64,000 nucleotides of DNA from Ogataea parapolymorpha DL-1 (GCF_000187245.1 NC_027863.1:124001-188000); one strand, 5' to 3'. Counted from the stretch's first letter, positions 40,368 to 49,778 are shown. The notes: generated by a model not told the origin, from the sequence alone. Numbers and translations: made by a program.

Positions 40368-41480
40368 ATGTCTCATATAACAGCTGCTGATTCACAGGAG
40401 TCGCGCTTTTCAAAATACAAGCTTAAAGAGGATTTGTATAAAGAGCCAGAGTGGTTAAGTTCAGGAAATAACAAATTACTCATTGGTGGAACGGGCGCAC
40501 GATCAAAGAAGAGAAGCATACCAACTACTCTCATAAAAAGAACAAGCAAACTTCTAGGCGAAACGAACGACGATTCCGATAGTCCGAGCCAGCCAGCACT
40601 ACCATTCCAATCCGGCGTCCAAAGAAAACGCTTTGCGGGTGATGCTGTCGCCGCCGACCACGAAACGACATCCATAGATGAGTTCCAAGATCTTCCCCCA
40701 AAAGTGTCCCTCTATGATCGCATGAATAATGATGACAGTTCCGGTAATGTTTTACTGATCAACAACCCAGATTTCGGTAAATTTGAATCCGATCCTAATA
40801 GCTACAAAAACGTCTTCAACAGAGTGCAACGAAGCAGGGTTCCTGTTGGATCCAGTGAGTCAGGGAACCCAGAACTCCCCTTCTCCGTGGGCAAGATAGA
40901 TTCATTGAACGACAAGGAAAAGGATGCAGAACCAACGATAAGAGAAACTGCAGTTATAGTGTATGGATATGATGATTCGCAGTTTGCCTCGGTTGTGGAG
41001 CAATTCTCAAAATATGGGACAATACTGGAGGATTTCAACCAGCGTAAGTTTTTGAGTCAAAGCAAGAGTTACCCCGTATTTATTGGGCCGCAGTGGGTGA
41101 AATTCACATACGACAATTCGGCTTCTGCAGTGCGTGCTTTGCGTGAAAACAATAAATTAGGTGCATCAGGCTCGGTGATAGGAGTGGTCCCTTACACGAG
41201 ATCGTCTCTAGAAAAATTGCTAGGGACGTCTATCCCAGACAATCAAGATATTGGATGTTCTATGTCGCTGGTTAAGCTTGTGAGCGACCAAAAACTACCG
41301 GAAATAGAGCTCTCCACCGTTTTCGCTGCTGAAGGCGGCAATCACGAAGAACGTCAAGACGGCAGGTTTAGACTCAAGGACGGTAGTGGCCTTATCAACG
41401 TTCCAAAAACTGCCAAAAAGGAAAATAAGGGATTTTTGGAGCGTGGCATGAAGCTTGTATTTGGAGCAGGAGAAGTTTAG
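40368..41480 (+). CDS. NUP53: Nucleoporin Nup53/Nup59 (Nup35 family)
   Basis: Nuclear pore inner-ring component linking the scaffold to the pore membrane. The 370-residue protein has a disordered N-terminus with basic/serine clusters, then an RRM-like Nup35 (MPPN) domain (about residues 190-290: TAVIVYGYDDSQFASVVEQFSKYGTI...WVKFTYDNSASAVRALREN). It ends in an amphipathic membrane-binding helix (GFLERGMKLVFGAGEV), a hallmark of Nup53/Nup59/Nup35. An in-frame ATG at 40260 would add 36 residues of hydrophobic, promoter-like sequence and is not preferred. S. cerevisiae has two paralogues (NUP53, ASM4/NUP59); this could be the single ancestor. Confidence 0.88.
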   Translation: MSHITAADSQESRFSKYKLKEDLYKEPEWLSSGNNKLLIGGTGARSKKRSIPTTLIKRTSKLLGETNDDSDSPSQPALPFQSGVQRKRFAGDAVAADHETTSIDEFQDLPPKVSLYDRMNNDDSSGNVLLINNPDFGKFESDPNSYKNVFNRVQRSRVPVGSSESGNPELPFSVGKIDSLNDKEKDAEPTIRETAVIVYGYDDSQFASVVEQFSKYGTILEDFNQRKFLSQSKSYPVFIGPQWVKFTYDNSASAVRALRENNKLGASGSVIGVVPYTRSSLEKLLGTSIPDNQDIGCSMSLVKLVSDQKLPEIELSTVFAAEGGNHEERQDGRFRLKDGSGLINVPKTAKKENKGFLERGMKLVFGAGEV

Positions 41481-41530
41481 ATTTGATAGATAATTTAATT
41501 CCCCGAAAAATTAATTATAAATCCTGGAAT

Positions 41531-43561
41531 ATGGATCCAGTATATTCAGAGATAGAAGCAATACAAAAAAAACTCAATGAGTTACTCTATCGATATGCCT
41601 TATCACAACCTGTCAAAACAGAGTGTCTTAGTCTGATCAAACAATTTCAGCTTGTGATGGACTCTGGCTTCATGCCCGAGCAAGTTAAAGGCCTAGGGAA
41701 TAAGCTGTTGAATTTCTACGATCACCTCAAATCTGATCGACCGTTTCTCACTCCTGACCAAAAGATGTGCTGGATATTCTCAAAGCAGGACGACTTCTAC
41801 TACCCATTTGATGAACAAATAAGTCCCATCATCGCTCCAGGTTCAACCAATTCGCTTGTTCTTAGTAAAGATGGAATTGCGGACCTATATCAGGAATCTC
41901 TAGCAAATTGCTCTTTTGTGTCATCGTTGATAACAATGGCACACCATGGATTTGATCTCTTGTCATTGGTTTATTCTGATAGTAATTCCTCAAGATTTGC
42001 ATTGACACTAGAATTCAATGGGTGCAAAAGAGTGGTTTGGACAGACTCTTCGCTTCCGGCCGATCAATCCAGATACGTGAAAAGCTCGACAAATCCAGAT
42101 CTCTTGTGGCCGGCTATTGTGGAAAAAGCATACCTTCAGATTCATAATGCTTCCCATTTATCGGACTTTAGAGGGTCCAATATCGGCATCGACACATATA
42201 TTCTTACTGGGTATGTTCCCGAATACGTGGATATTGATGATCTCACCAAAGACCAGATGGAACACATTGCTCAGAAACACAACACAGCAGATCTTGTACT
42301 AGGTATAGGGACTTCCAATCTTTCTCCAGAAGAGTGTCGCCGTTTCAATCTTGCTCCTAATCATGATTATTCAGTTCTGAGCATCAAAAAAGACGACTCA
42401 GCGCAATACGGCTACAAATTATATTTGAAAAACCCTTGGAACCTTGCGAACCGCGACATAGAAGTCTTGGATCTTTATCCATTCAACGTCCTCTATCTCA
42501 ATTGGAAGCTAAATGACTTTTTGAAGATCACGAAGCACGTGATATACAAGGACGCATTGGGAGCGATTGAATACCCACAATTCAGCTTACAAAACCACAG
42601 CCACCCAAATATGGTCTATGTTCTGATTGAGCGCCATTTGAACCAGCCAGATACATATTTGCGTGCCGAGTGGTTTGATACACAAGGCGAAAAACTCTGG
42701 ACGCTGACAGACGCAAAGCGAATATCGAAGAGCCCGACCAACAAATCCCGATTTGTATTGTCAAAGCTTCGTCTCAACCCAGGCCAACGCGTGACCGGCG
42801 TGCTAGCCGCAAATAGTACGTCCTCAATAAGATACTCTGTGCATTTTTTTTCCGAGCACAAGTTAACGGTAGCAAGACCGTCGTTTAAGTACAAATATAT
42901 CCAGGAGGTTTTGGATCAATGGACGCCTATGACAGCTGGTGGCAGCTGGTTGTATCCAAGCTACATTGACAACCCGCAATTTGAAATTACTGGTGCTCTT
43001 GGTAAGACAGAAATTGGTCTTTTCTCTAACAGCGTAGCTAATGTCCTGCTGTTCGAAACTTCAGAAAGATTTCTCACCAAATTCGATGAAAGAACGCTTG
43101 TTGGCGGCCAACGACTTGAATACGACCAATCAGGGTTTATCTTCAAGACCAGCCTCAACCCAAACTCTAGATACATCGCAATAGTGTCTACCAAGGATCC
43201 GTCGACCCTAGGCCCATTCAAATTAATCGTCAATAGCGAAAGCCCGCTGACTATGACTAGATTGTCCACAAGCCTGGGGCTTTTTACGCAAGCAAAGATG
43301 TTCCAAGACTCCGAGAGCTACTTACACCGATTTACGGTTCTGAAACCCTCTCGCGTTACCATAAAAATCAGGACCCACGCTGCGTTCAATTTTTCCATCA
43401 CAGGTGCTAATTTCCGTAACGACTACAAAAATGTCAGCGAAAAGTATGGCTACTTCGTTCATTTTCCCACCCTTCAGCCTGGAATATATACAATCAGCAT
43501 CAGCTTATCGCAGAAAGGCCCATGCACTCTGGATTTGGGTAGTTCTCACAGGTTGGGGTGA
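41531..43561 (+). CDS. RIM13: Calpain-like cysteine protease Rim13 (PalB)
   Basis: Calpain-7-type protease of the alkaline-pH Rim101 pathway that cleaves the Rim101 transcription factor on ESCRT-associated platforms. The 676-residue length fits Rim13 (727). An N-terminal MIT-like helical region comes first. The catalytic triad is intact: Cys127 in NCSFVSSL, His278 in PNHDYSVL and Asn301 in LKNPWN. It is followed by two beta-sandwich C2-like domains. The start is ATG 41531, 50 bp after NUP53 on the same strand. ESCRT-0 subunit Vps27 is encoded elsewhere in this window. Confidence 0.9.
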   Translation: MDPVYSEIEAIQKKLNELLYRYALSQPVKTECLSLIKQFQLVMDSGFMPEQVKGLGNKLLNFYDHLKSDRPFLTPDQKMCWIFSKQDDFYYPFDEQISPIIAPGSTNSLVLSKDGIADLYQESLANCSFVSSLITMAHHGFDLLSLVYSDSNSSRFALTLEFNGCKRVVWTDSSLPADQSRYVKSSTNPDLLWPAIVEKAYLQIHNASHLSDFRGSNIGIDTYILTGYVPEYVDIDDLTKDQMEHIAQKHNTADLVLGIGTSNLSPEECRRFNLAPNHDYSVLSIKKDDSAQYGYKLYLKNPWNLANRDIEVLDLYPFNVLYLNWKLNDFLKITKHVIYKDALGAIEYPQFSLQNHSHPNMVYVLIERHLNQPDTYLRAEWFDTQGEKLWTLTDAKRISKSPTNKSRFVLSKLRLNPGQRVTGVLAANSTSSIRYSVHFFSEHKLTVARPSFKYKYIQEVLDQWTPMTAGGSWLYPSYIDNPQFEITGALGKTEIGLFSNSVANVLLFETSERFLTKFDERTLVGGQRLEYDQSGFIFKTSLNPNSRYIAIVSTKDPSTLGPFKLIVNSESPLTMTRLSTSLGLFTQAKMFQDSESYLHRFTVLKPSRVTIKIRTHAAFNFSITGANFRNDYKNVSEKYGYFVHFPTLQPGIYTISISLSQKGPCTLDLGSSHRLG

Positions 43562-43615
43562 ATTCTTTCCCCAACTTTACGGCTGTGCAGCTCTAATAAA
43601 TTTTGAAACATCTGT

Positions 43616-44908
43616 ATGAGCCGAAAGAAAGCGGCCCGCGTTCGGTTTCTGGCACGATATTTATCGCAAATGGCTCAGATTAACTTGAACTACGATAAGT
43701 TGCAAGAACTGTTTGAGGCGAGCGACCGGGTGGATGAGTTCCGTATCAAGGAGCCGGCCTCTAGAACTATAGAAAGCCAAATGGAGGTCGAAATGGACAT
43801 CCTTAAAATATATGAGGACATTTTAAGTCAGGAGAAAAGCCAATTCCCTATTCTTACACGCAAGAGACATTCCAAATACATCAACACATTTTTGAGCCGC
43901 CCATTGCCTGCTCCATTTACGGCTCTGGACGCTTCTCATCCCTGGATCATCTACTGGCTTGTGAACTCTAAGGCACTTCTCGGTGAGGAAATAGACTCAG
44001 AGCTGTCCGAAAACATTGGCCACAAAGTTCTCGAATGTGTGGATTCCGAAACGGGGGCGATTGGGGGAGGAAATGGTCAGATGGCCCACATGGCCGCTAC
44101 TTATGCTGGTTTGTTGGCTTTAACAGTAAGTAAAAGTTATAAAGCTGCTGCCCAGCTCGAGAGATCCAAAATCTACAACTGGCTGCTAGAAATGAAGCAG
44201 CCTGACGGCTCTTTCATCATGCATTACAATGGAGAAGCAGATACCAGAGCCGTGTACTGTGCAATCTGTGTTGCTTCTCTACTGGACATTATGGACGACA
44301 AGCTTGCGTACAAGGCAATTGACTGGCTGGCCAGCTGCCAAACGTATGAGGGTGGATTTTCAGGCTATCCTGGCGATGAAGCTCATGGAGGATACACTTT
44401 TTGTGCTGTAGCAGCACTGTCAATGTTGAAATCTCCTAGTGATTTAGCATCCGTGATTGATCTGGACAATTTGATCAGCTGGACTGTTCAAAGGCAGTAT
44501 AGCTTGGAGGGAGGACTTAGTGGACGTACAAATAAGCTCGTTGATGGATGCTACAGTCATTGGGTTGGAGGGCTGACACCGTTACTCGAGATTGCTACGG
44601 GTCAGAAAGACCTTCTCAATCGAATCCAGTTGCAAAACTACATTCTCTGCTGTTGCCAGGATGAGCCTGCAGGCCTTCGGGATAAGCCGTCTGCTCGGGC
44701 AGATTTTTATCATACAAATTACGTGCTCTGCGGACTGAGCATGACGCAGCACTATCAAGAGTACAAGGACGGCGAGTACATTGGACACCGCATTTCGGAT
44801 CCGAGCGTAACCGAAGTTTCAGATATAAACCACGTGCGCTCGTTGGACCCGGTTTATGGCGTCCCGAATGGACTGGCTTCCCAGATGATCGCTTTGTATA
44901 GAGCTTGA
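43616..44908 (+). CDS. RAM1: Protein farnesyltransferase beta subunit
   Basis: Catalytic subunit of CAAX farnesyltransferase, pairing with Ram2 to modify Ras and a-factor-like substrates. The 430-residue length equals yeast Ram1 (431). Prenyltransferase repeats are visible: GAIGGGNGQMAHMAATYAGLLAL, QPDGSFIMHYNGEADTRAVYCA, CQTYEGGFSGYPGDEAHGGYTFCA and EGGLSGRTNKLVDGCYSHWVGG. The zinc ligands expected in the family are present (Asp/Cys in VDGCYS and His in DFYHTNYVLCG). The start is ATG 43616; a second in-frame ATG (MAQINLN) is 19 codons on. Confidence 0.95.
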   Translation: MSRKKAARVRFLARYLSQMAQINLNYDKLQELFEASDRVDEFRIKEPASRTIESQMEVEMDILKIYEDILSQEKSQFPILTRKRHSKYINTFLSRPLPAPFTALDASHPWIIYWLVNSKALLGEEIDSELSENIGHKVLECVDSETGAIGGGNGQMAHMAATYAGLLALTVSKSYKAAAQLERSKIYNWLLEMKQPDGSFIMHYNGEADTRAVYCAICVASLLDIMDDKLAYKAIDWLASCQTYEGGFSGYPGDEAHGGYTFCAVAALSMLKSPSDLASVIDLDNLISWTVQRQYSLEGGLSGRTNKLVDGCYSHWVGGLTPLLEIATGQKDLLNRIQLQNYILCCCQDEPAGLRDKPSARADFYHTNYVLCGLSMTQHYQEYKDGEYIGHRISDPSVTEVSDINHVRSLDPVYGVPNGLASQMIALYRA

Positions 44909-44959
44909 AAAAATGCGCGAAAAATATTGACAAAAAATATATACATATATCTTCTCAGC

Positions 44960-45337
44960 ATGACGAGGTTAGAGAACCAGGAGGTAAGAAATTAGGTACC
45001 GTATTGCTAACGCCAGTTTCTCAAACAAGTGAGTGCACTGCTGGAAAAGAATAGCGGCAAGTCCATATACATCACACAAAAGAGACTCTCGTACGACATC
45101 ACGAAGGATATCGAAGGTGCAGCTGGATCTGGAAAAGAATCGTACTCGGTGTTGGTGAGAGTGACCGATGGCAATAAAGACAAGTCCAAAAGAGTGAAGC
45201 TGAGCACAGAAATCGCGCCTAACCAGCTTGAAACATTTTGGAACGAGTATGCCAATATTCTTAAAAGCGGACTCAAGGGACTGAAGAAGAAAGACAAGAA
45301 GAAGGCTAAGAAACGGGCTAAGAAGATTCACAACTAA
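44960..45337 (+). CDS. SRP14: Signal recognition particle subunit Srp14, one 33-nt intron
   Basis: Alu-domain protein of the signal recognition particle, which slows elongation during co-translational targeting. Exon 1 is 44960-44983 (MTRLENQE) and exon 2 is 45017-45337, giving 114 residues. The spliced N-terminus FLKQVSALLEKN aligns with the first helix of Srp14 (FLSKVPEFFQ). The core shows YSVLVRVTDGN and LETFWNEYANILKSGLKGLKKK, and the protein ends in a lysine-rich tail (KKDKKKAKKRAKK) typical of the family. Its stop lies 5 bp from the convergent UBX-gene stop. The promoter space after RAM1 is only 51 bp. Confidence 0.92.
44984..45016 (+). other. 33-nt spliceosomal intron in SRP14
   Basis: The donor is GTAAGA, the branch-like GCTAAC sits 6 nt before the acceptor end, and the acceptor is GCCAG. 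Splicing supplies the missing ATG and the first helix of Srp14; without it the frame has no ATG start. Confidence 0.92.
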
Positions 45338-45342
45338 CGCAT

Positions 45343-46911
45343 TTAATTTTCACTATTTAGCTCGACAACCAAGTTTCCATCAGGATACACCTGTTGGGAA
45401 TCGGCAATACTCAGTTCATCGTCCACGACAACTTTCTCTCGTGGATACACTGTATACACATCAAACTTGTACTGGTGATTGTAACCAATGGGTCTTTCGA
45501 GAGTGTCGGAATCGGAAATCTCCACGTTGTTTAAGTAGGTGCATTCGACAAATGCATATATTTCCTCAATTTTAGCGTTTTTATCGAAATTGTGCCGAAC
45601 TCTTTTCCCGTCCGGCAGACGGATCGCGATTCGTGCGGCAATTGCGGGCTCGGGATCCGGCAATAACGTAGACTTTCTCCATTTAAGCCACTTCTCCCTC
45701 AGAGTGGCGGCTCGCGTTTGCTCTTGCCGTTCTCTTTGTAAAAGGGCCTCCTCCATTCTGCGCATTCTATCTCTTCTGAGCGAGTTTTCGTAAGCCTGAT
45801 CCTGTAGTTGACGTGTCTGGCGGTCATTATGAAGACGTTGCACATCTGCGCGGATACTCTCCAGCTTGGGATTGAACTTGTTGTAATTTTTTTGCAATTT
45901 GGAAAGCACCTGAGCACTAGGCATATAACCTTGAATTTTGCAAACCATAGACAGAATCGGATCCGACTGTTGCACTCCAGAGGCCGTGGGCGTCTCGTTG
46001 ACCGTCAAACACAACATTCCAAGGAAAGGAAGTCGAGTCACTTTGAACTGATTAGCCACTTGATACGCTTCACTGTCTTTTATGTCTCCACCCCATATGA
46101 GTATTTGCTTCTCTCTAATGAATTGGAGAAACTCAGGACTTATCAGCACATCCTGGATAAAGTTCTTGGTGTCTTGGTGATTCTCACTGTGGATATACAG
46201 CAGGAGCCATCTGGCATCTTTTTTAGCAAAATGCAAAGCGTGCGAATACGAGCACTCAAGGAAATCAGGGCGCTGAATTTCCATCATGTCAGCTTGATTA
46301 ATTAAGTCTCCAGTTTCGTCTTCATCTGCGTCTCCGCGAGACACGTTCCCGATCAAATCGTCAAAGTCAACAATAAATCGGCGAGCCATATCAGCGGGAT
46401 CAGCGTTCTTGCGAATGACATGGTATCTACTTGGATGCAGTTTCATGATTATTGGAACGATGCCACCAATCACAACAAGCAAAGCGAGCCCCAATATGCG
46501 TAATAAGACGTACAACGGCACGACAACAAATAACACTAGTTGATCTAGTAGCCATTTGAAAGTGGTGTTGACAATTCTGTGGAGCTTTGAGGGCTGTCGT
46601 TCTTCAGTGATGGGGAAAGACCCTGGCATCAGAGGCACGTATGTCTCCTCTGAATTTTGGAACAACGAAGAAAACCAGCTTCGCTGATTCGATGCACTAT
46701 TTGATGCACTGTTGGACGAACTATCCGTTGCCATGTTAACGTCTCGTCTCTCAAAATTCGCCCTTCTTGGATACAACTGCCAGTACTGAATCAATGCAAG
46801 CTCTAAATTCCAGTTCACAGACTCTAGCAATGCAATCTGTTCGGACACAGGGATTTGGCAATTGGAGATGTTTTGAAATTGCTCTAGTATCTCCTCCTGC
46901 TCAAGAAACAT
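45343..46911 (-). CDS. UBA-UAS-UBX membrane protein (Ubx2/Ubx3/FAF2 type)
   Basis: Predicted membrane adaptor that recruits Cdc48/p97 to ubiquitinated ER or Golgi proteins. The 522-residue protein has an N-terminal UBA-like helix bundle (ILEQFQNIS...ALLESVNWNLELALIQYW) and a hydrophobic hairpin (about residues 120-150). A thioredoxin-like UAS domain (RWLLLYIHSENHQDTKNFIQDVL...FLGML) and a coiled coil (RRDRMRRMEEALLQRERQEQ) follow. It ends in a UBX domain (IAARIAIRLPDGKRVRHNFDKNAKIEEIYAFVE). This is the full FAF2/UBXD8 architecture. In S. cerevisiae Ubx2 (ERAD) and Ubx3 (Dsc complex) share these parts, and I cannot decide which is the ortholog. Confidence 0.87.
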   Translation of the reverse strand: MFLEQEEILEQFQNISNCQIPVSEQIALLESVNWNLELALIQYWQLYPRRANFERRDVNMATDSSSNSASNSASNQRSWFSSLFQNSEETYVPLMPGSFPITEERQPSKLHRIVNTTFKWLLDQLVLFVVVPLYVLLRILGLALLVVIGGIVPIIMKLHPSRYHVIRKNADPADMARRFIVDFDDLIGNVSRGDADEDETGDLINQADMMEIQRPDFLECSYSHALHFAKKDARWLLLYIHSENHQDTKNFIQDVLISPEFLQFIREKQILIWGGDIKDSEAYQVANQFKVTRLPFLGMLCLTVNETPTASGVQQSDPILSMVCKIQGYMPSAQVLSKLQKNYNKFNPKLESIRADVQRLHNDRQTRQLQDQAYENSLRRDRMRRMEEALLQRERQEQTRAATLREKWLKWRKSTLLPDPEPAIAARIAIRLPDGKRVRHNFDKNAKIEEIYAFVECTYLNNVEISDSDTLERPIGYNHQYKFDVYTVYPREKVVVDDELSIADSQQVYPDGNLVVELNSEN

Positions 46912-47104
46912 ACAATTTACTAATTTAGAAAATAGTAGGTAATTATTAAATGCTCAGCACCTGTTACGTAATCGAGTCCATATGTAAATCATAGATTAAT
47001 TTCCTGGGAGGCCGGCCACCATAATGCAAACTACCAGCTATTTTTCCTAATGCGCAAGTCTTGGCTCTAGGACATACATATGTATGATGTATGTATATTA
47101 TTAG

Positions 47105-48247
47105 TTAGGAAACCTCGTTCGGCGTCACCAGGATCTTGACATTGTTCTCCTTGTGCTCGATCAGCTGTTTAAAGCCCTTCTCGACTCCGTCCTTTAGGTG
47201 GACTTTGCCTGTAATCATCTTGCGCGCTTTGTCCAAAGATATGAGACCATCTTCCAAGGCCTTGACAACTTCCTGGAAGTCCTTGACGGTGTAGCACATG
47301 GAGCCGGTAGCGTATTTCTCCTGGTAAGTCAGAGACATTGGCATGAATCCAATTGGGTGGTCTCCCCAAACGGCCACATTGACGGCGATTCCAGAAGGTC
47401 CCGTGGCGACAATTGAGGTGGTGAATGTCTGAGGAACACCAGAGCAGTCGAAGGCTGCATGGAATCCCTCGTTCTCCGGCACCATAGCCTTGAGAACAGC
47501 ATTTGCGTCGTCACATGTAGAAGGATCGAACACTTCAGCGCCCAGTTCCTTTGCAAACTGTCTTCTGATCAAGGCCGGCTCGGAACACACAATTTTGCCC
47601 GCATGATGGCCTTGCAGAGCAAGAATGGTGGCAAGGCCGATAGGACCTCCTCCAAGAACCAGGGCCGTCTGACCAGGCTGGAATCTAGCGCGTTCAACAG
47701 CATGCCAGGCAACAGAAATAGGCTCAACCAGTGCTCCAATATCGTCGGGAATCGAGTCTGGCAGCTTGACCATGTGGTCCTCACCGTAAACGACGTACTC
47801 GGCAAAACCGCCGCTGGCACCACCCAAACCGCAGAAGCTCAGCGACGCACAGCAGTTCGGAGATCCGCTCTGGCAGGCCATACAGAGCCCAAGGTCTTGG
47901 GCGACCGTGTCCTTGTAGCGCGATCTGTCGGAGCAATGCGACGTAGCTTCAACTGCGACTCTGTCACCAGGTTTCACACTTGTGACACCAGAGCCAACCT
48001 CGACCACCGTTCCGCTAAATTCATGTCCAGGACAGAGAGGAAGTTCGTATCCCGAAATCTTGTCCTTGGTGCCTTGTTTAGGGAAAAAAACAGGACCTCC
48101 AGAATATGTGAATTCTTTCAAGTCCGTGCCACAGATTCCACAATAGCTGACTTTGATCTTGACATCGTTGGGATTCTTGATCTCCGGTTCAGGAACCGTT
48201 TCGGAGTAGCGAATATCGTTTGTACCGTAATAAAGTAAACCTTTCAT
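47105..48247 (-). CDS. BDH1: BDH1-like zinc-dependent alcohol/butanediol dehydrogenase
   Basis: NAD(P)-dependent medium-chain dehydrogenase, close in length (380) and sequence to S. cerevisiae (R,R)-butanediol dehydrogenase Bdh1 (382). Catalytic zinc ligands are the cysteine of SYCGICGTD and the histidine of LCPGHEFSG, with EPISVAWHAVE nearby. The structural zinc-loop region is cysteine-rich (CMACQSGSPNCCASL), and the Rossmann motif is LVLGGGPIGL. The start is ATG 48247. A TATA box (minus strand TATATAAAC) lies 27 bp upstream in a 12-bp segment identical to the one before the adjacent Rieske-family gene, hinting at co-regulation. The substrate is inferred only by homology; in this context it may act on another 2-hydroxy compound. 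Confidence 0.85.
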   Translation of the reverse strand: MKGLLYYGTNDIRYSETVPEPEIKNPNDVKIKVSYCGICGTDLKEFTYSGGPVFFPKQGTKDKISGYELPLCPGHEFSGTVVEVGSGVTSVKPGDRVAVEATSHCSDRSRYKDTVAQDLGLCMACQSGSPNCCASLSFCGLGGASGGFAEYVVYGEDHMVKLPDSIPDDIGALVEPISVAWHAVERARFQPGQTALVLGGGPIGLATILALQGHHAGKIVCSEPALIRRQFAKELGAEVFDPSTCDDANAVLKAMVPENEGFHAAFDCSGVPQTFTTSIVATGPSGIAVNVAVWGDHPIGFMPMSLTYQEKYATGSMCYTVKDFQEVVKALEDGLISLDKARKMITGKVHLKDGVEKGFKQLIEHKENNVKILVTPNEVS

Positions 48248-48641
48248 TGGCAAAAGGGAGATAGGATTTTGTGGTTTATATAGGATAATCTCTCACAACC
48301 GAGTGCCGGCTAATTTCCACGTCGGTACGAGGTCCGGGACGCAGTGATCAATGATTTAGCCGTCCAGAACCATTAATCATGATCAGTGGGGGAGTGCATG
48401 CGGAGTAAACGGGTGACTTATTATGTCTGGCGTGATTTGCAGCAGCATCGAATAATCGAGTCCTTTTTTTCCTATTGTGTAAAAAACCCCGGGCTGGCTA
48501 GGTTCGGTAATAAATCTGGTCACTCATTATTACAGCAATATTTGCTATCGAATTGGAATTCCTTTATTCACTCTGGTGCAGTACATCCGCGTCTTATTTA
48601 ATTGCCGCACAGTCTGACCAGACTGCCTCCACATCTCGGAG
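48248..48641. promoter_or_regulatory. 394-bp BDH1-like promoter and 3' flank of oxygenase gene
   Basis: It contains the TATA element GTTTATATAGGA (48274-48285, read on +) 27 bp from the dehydrogenase ATG. CGG/CCG triplets of zinc-cluster-site type include CGGAGTAAACGG (48400-48411) and CGGTACGAGGTCCG (about 48323-48336). No perfect TCGGAA repeat like those before the oxygenase was found. No ORF or RNA gene is credible here. Confidence 0.5.
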
Positions 48642-49598
48642 CTAAGCCATTATTCTTTCACGAACCAGCGACTGGTAGTAAACCACCCCGACTTCTTTTT
48701 TAGGATGCAGCAAGCCCTGTTGGTACACCCCACTTATAAGGTTCTGTTGGGCCGCCTCACACAGCCAAATATCCTCGAGTGCGACCTGTCTGGCAAACTT
48801 GAAGTAGGCCTCGAACTCCTCATCGCTGCCGTCAAAGAAATATTCAAACTCCATCCTGGTCTTGTTACCGTTGACTGGATTAGCGCGGAAAATTCCCATG
48901 CCTCCCCCGTATTGGTTCAGGGTGCACGATGGGAAAAAATAGAGAAATAGTCCTGCATCGTCCTGTTCGCCTACAGGATTGCAGTGGTGGCGGCAGAAGT
49001 TGGTGTGAATGTCAACCTTGTAGAACTCGAACGGATACACCTTGCTGAATGCAGGGTGTGTGTACTGGCAGTGCAAACACTCCTGATACCCATCAATAAA
49101 GGTGAGGAAATTATAGTCACACTCGTACACGAGTCTGCGGCGCAGCGTGCGGCTTCGGAAATCCTTGTCATTAATAAACTGGCCAAGCTCGTTCCCAAAA
49201 TAATCCTCCAGACTCTGCGAAGGAGTTCTTTCGTGGGTTATGAACACCAGCCCGCCCTCGGTGACCACGTGATTGACAGGTTCTAACTTCTCAATCCGTG
49301 CAGCTTTCTCTTCGTCGCTAGTACATCCTTCCACGATATCCTTGTACACACCGTACCGTAGGTTGAGACTCTTGACCGCGTATGGGTCGTCGACGTTACA
49401 CAGCCCGAAAAAAGGGTTGCCCACGAAATCCAGTTGCAAGGCCTCTTTTAGCCCGTCGTTCAGCTCAGGGTGCATGGAAAATGCGTTAACAATGGACACA
49501 AAGTGCCAGCCTTTGTTGTATATTTTGTGCTTCGCAGCTTCAATGAACTTGTCGCTGGTGTACCATGTAGCAGGAACAGTTTTTGGGAGCTCAGACAT
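48642..49598 (-). CDS. Rieske-oxygenase-family protein lacking the Rieske [2Fe-2S] motif
   Basis: The 318-residue protein resembles choline/carnitine monooxygenase-type ring-hydroxylating oxygenases (usually 370-440 residues). The catalytic domain keeps the mononuclear iron site: H176 and H181 in ECLHCQYTHP plus D276 in LEDIWLCEAAQQ, and the ENY-ECxHC-like bridging acid E173. The N-terminus begins like the family (LPATWY-type: VPATWYTSDKFIEAAKHKIYNKGWH). Where the Rieske CxH...CxxH motifs belong, however, the protein has NPFFGLCNVDDPYAVKSLNLRYG and no cysteine/histidine pairs. The same region in other frames shows no hidden Rieske motif. It is therefore either an oxygenase fed electrons differently, a repurposed iron enzyme, or a degenerate relic with an intact frame. 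Confidence 0.82.
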   Translation of the reverse strand: MSELPKTVPATWYTSDKFIEAAKHKIYNKGWHFVSIVNAFSMHPELNDGLKEALQLDFVGNPFFGLCNVDDPYAVKSLNLRYGVYKDIVEGCTSDEEKAARIEKLEPVNHVVTEGGLVFITHERTPSQSLEDYFGNELGQFINDKDFRSRTLRRRLVYECDYNFLTFIDGYQECLHCQYTHPAFSKVYPFEFYKVDIHTNFCRHHCNPVGEQDDAGLFLYFFPSCTLNQYGGGMGIFRANPVNGNKTRMEFEYFFDGSDEEFEAYFKFARQVALEDIWLCEAAQQNLISGVYQQGLLHPKKEVGVVYYQSLVRERIMA

Positions 49599-49654
49599 TA
49601 TACTCGTGAGGATACATGGAAGGCTGGAACTTGTTTATATAGGAGCAGATGGTG

Positions 49655-49669
49655 TCGGAATAGTTCCGA
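49655..49669. promoter_or_regulatory. Inverted repeat TCGGAA-N3-TTCCGA
   Basis: Perfect 6-bp arms (CGG-N7-CCG) lie 11 bp upstream of the oxygenase TATA segment. This geometry is typical of Zn2Cys6 dimer sites. Binding by the neighbouring zinc-cluster factor is inference. Confidence 0.6.
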
Positions 49670-49738
49670 GGCCAGCGCAACCATGGCCGTTGCTGTCCAA
49701 ACGGTTGAGTGGTGGCTTCGCCAATTCCGCGATTTGGT

Positions 49739-49752
49739 TTCCGATTTCGGAA
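49739..49752. promoter_or_regulatory. Everted repeat TTCCGA-N2-TCGGAA
   Basis: Second perfect copy of the 6-bp arms, in everted orientation with a 2-bp spacer, within the shared oxygenase/permease promoter. Confidence 0.6.
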
Positions 49753-49778
49753 GTTTGATAGATATCGCAGGGCGGTGT

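Noticed and set aside
47459..48238. 259-codon frame antisense to the BDH1-like gene
   Set aside because: It is fully inside a strongly conserved dehydrogenase gene. The product has no recognisable domain or plausible promoter.
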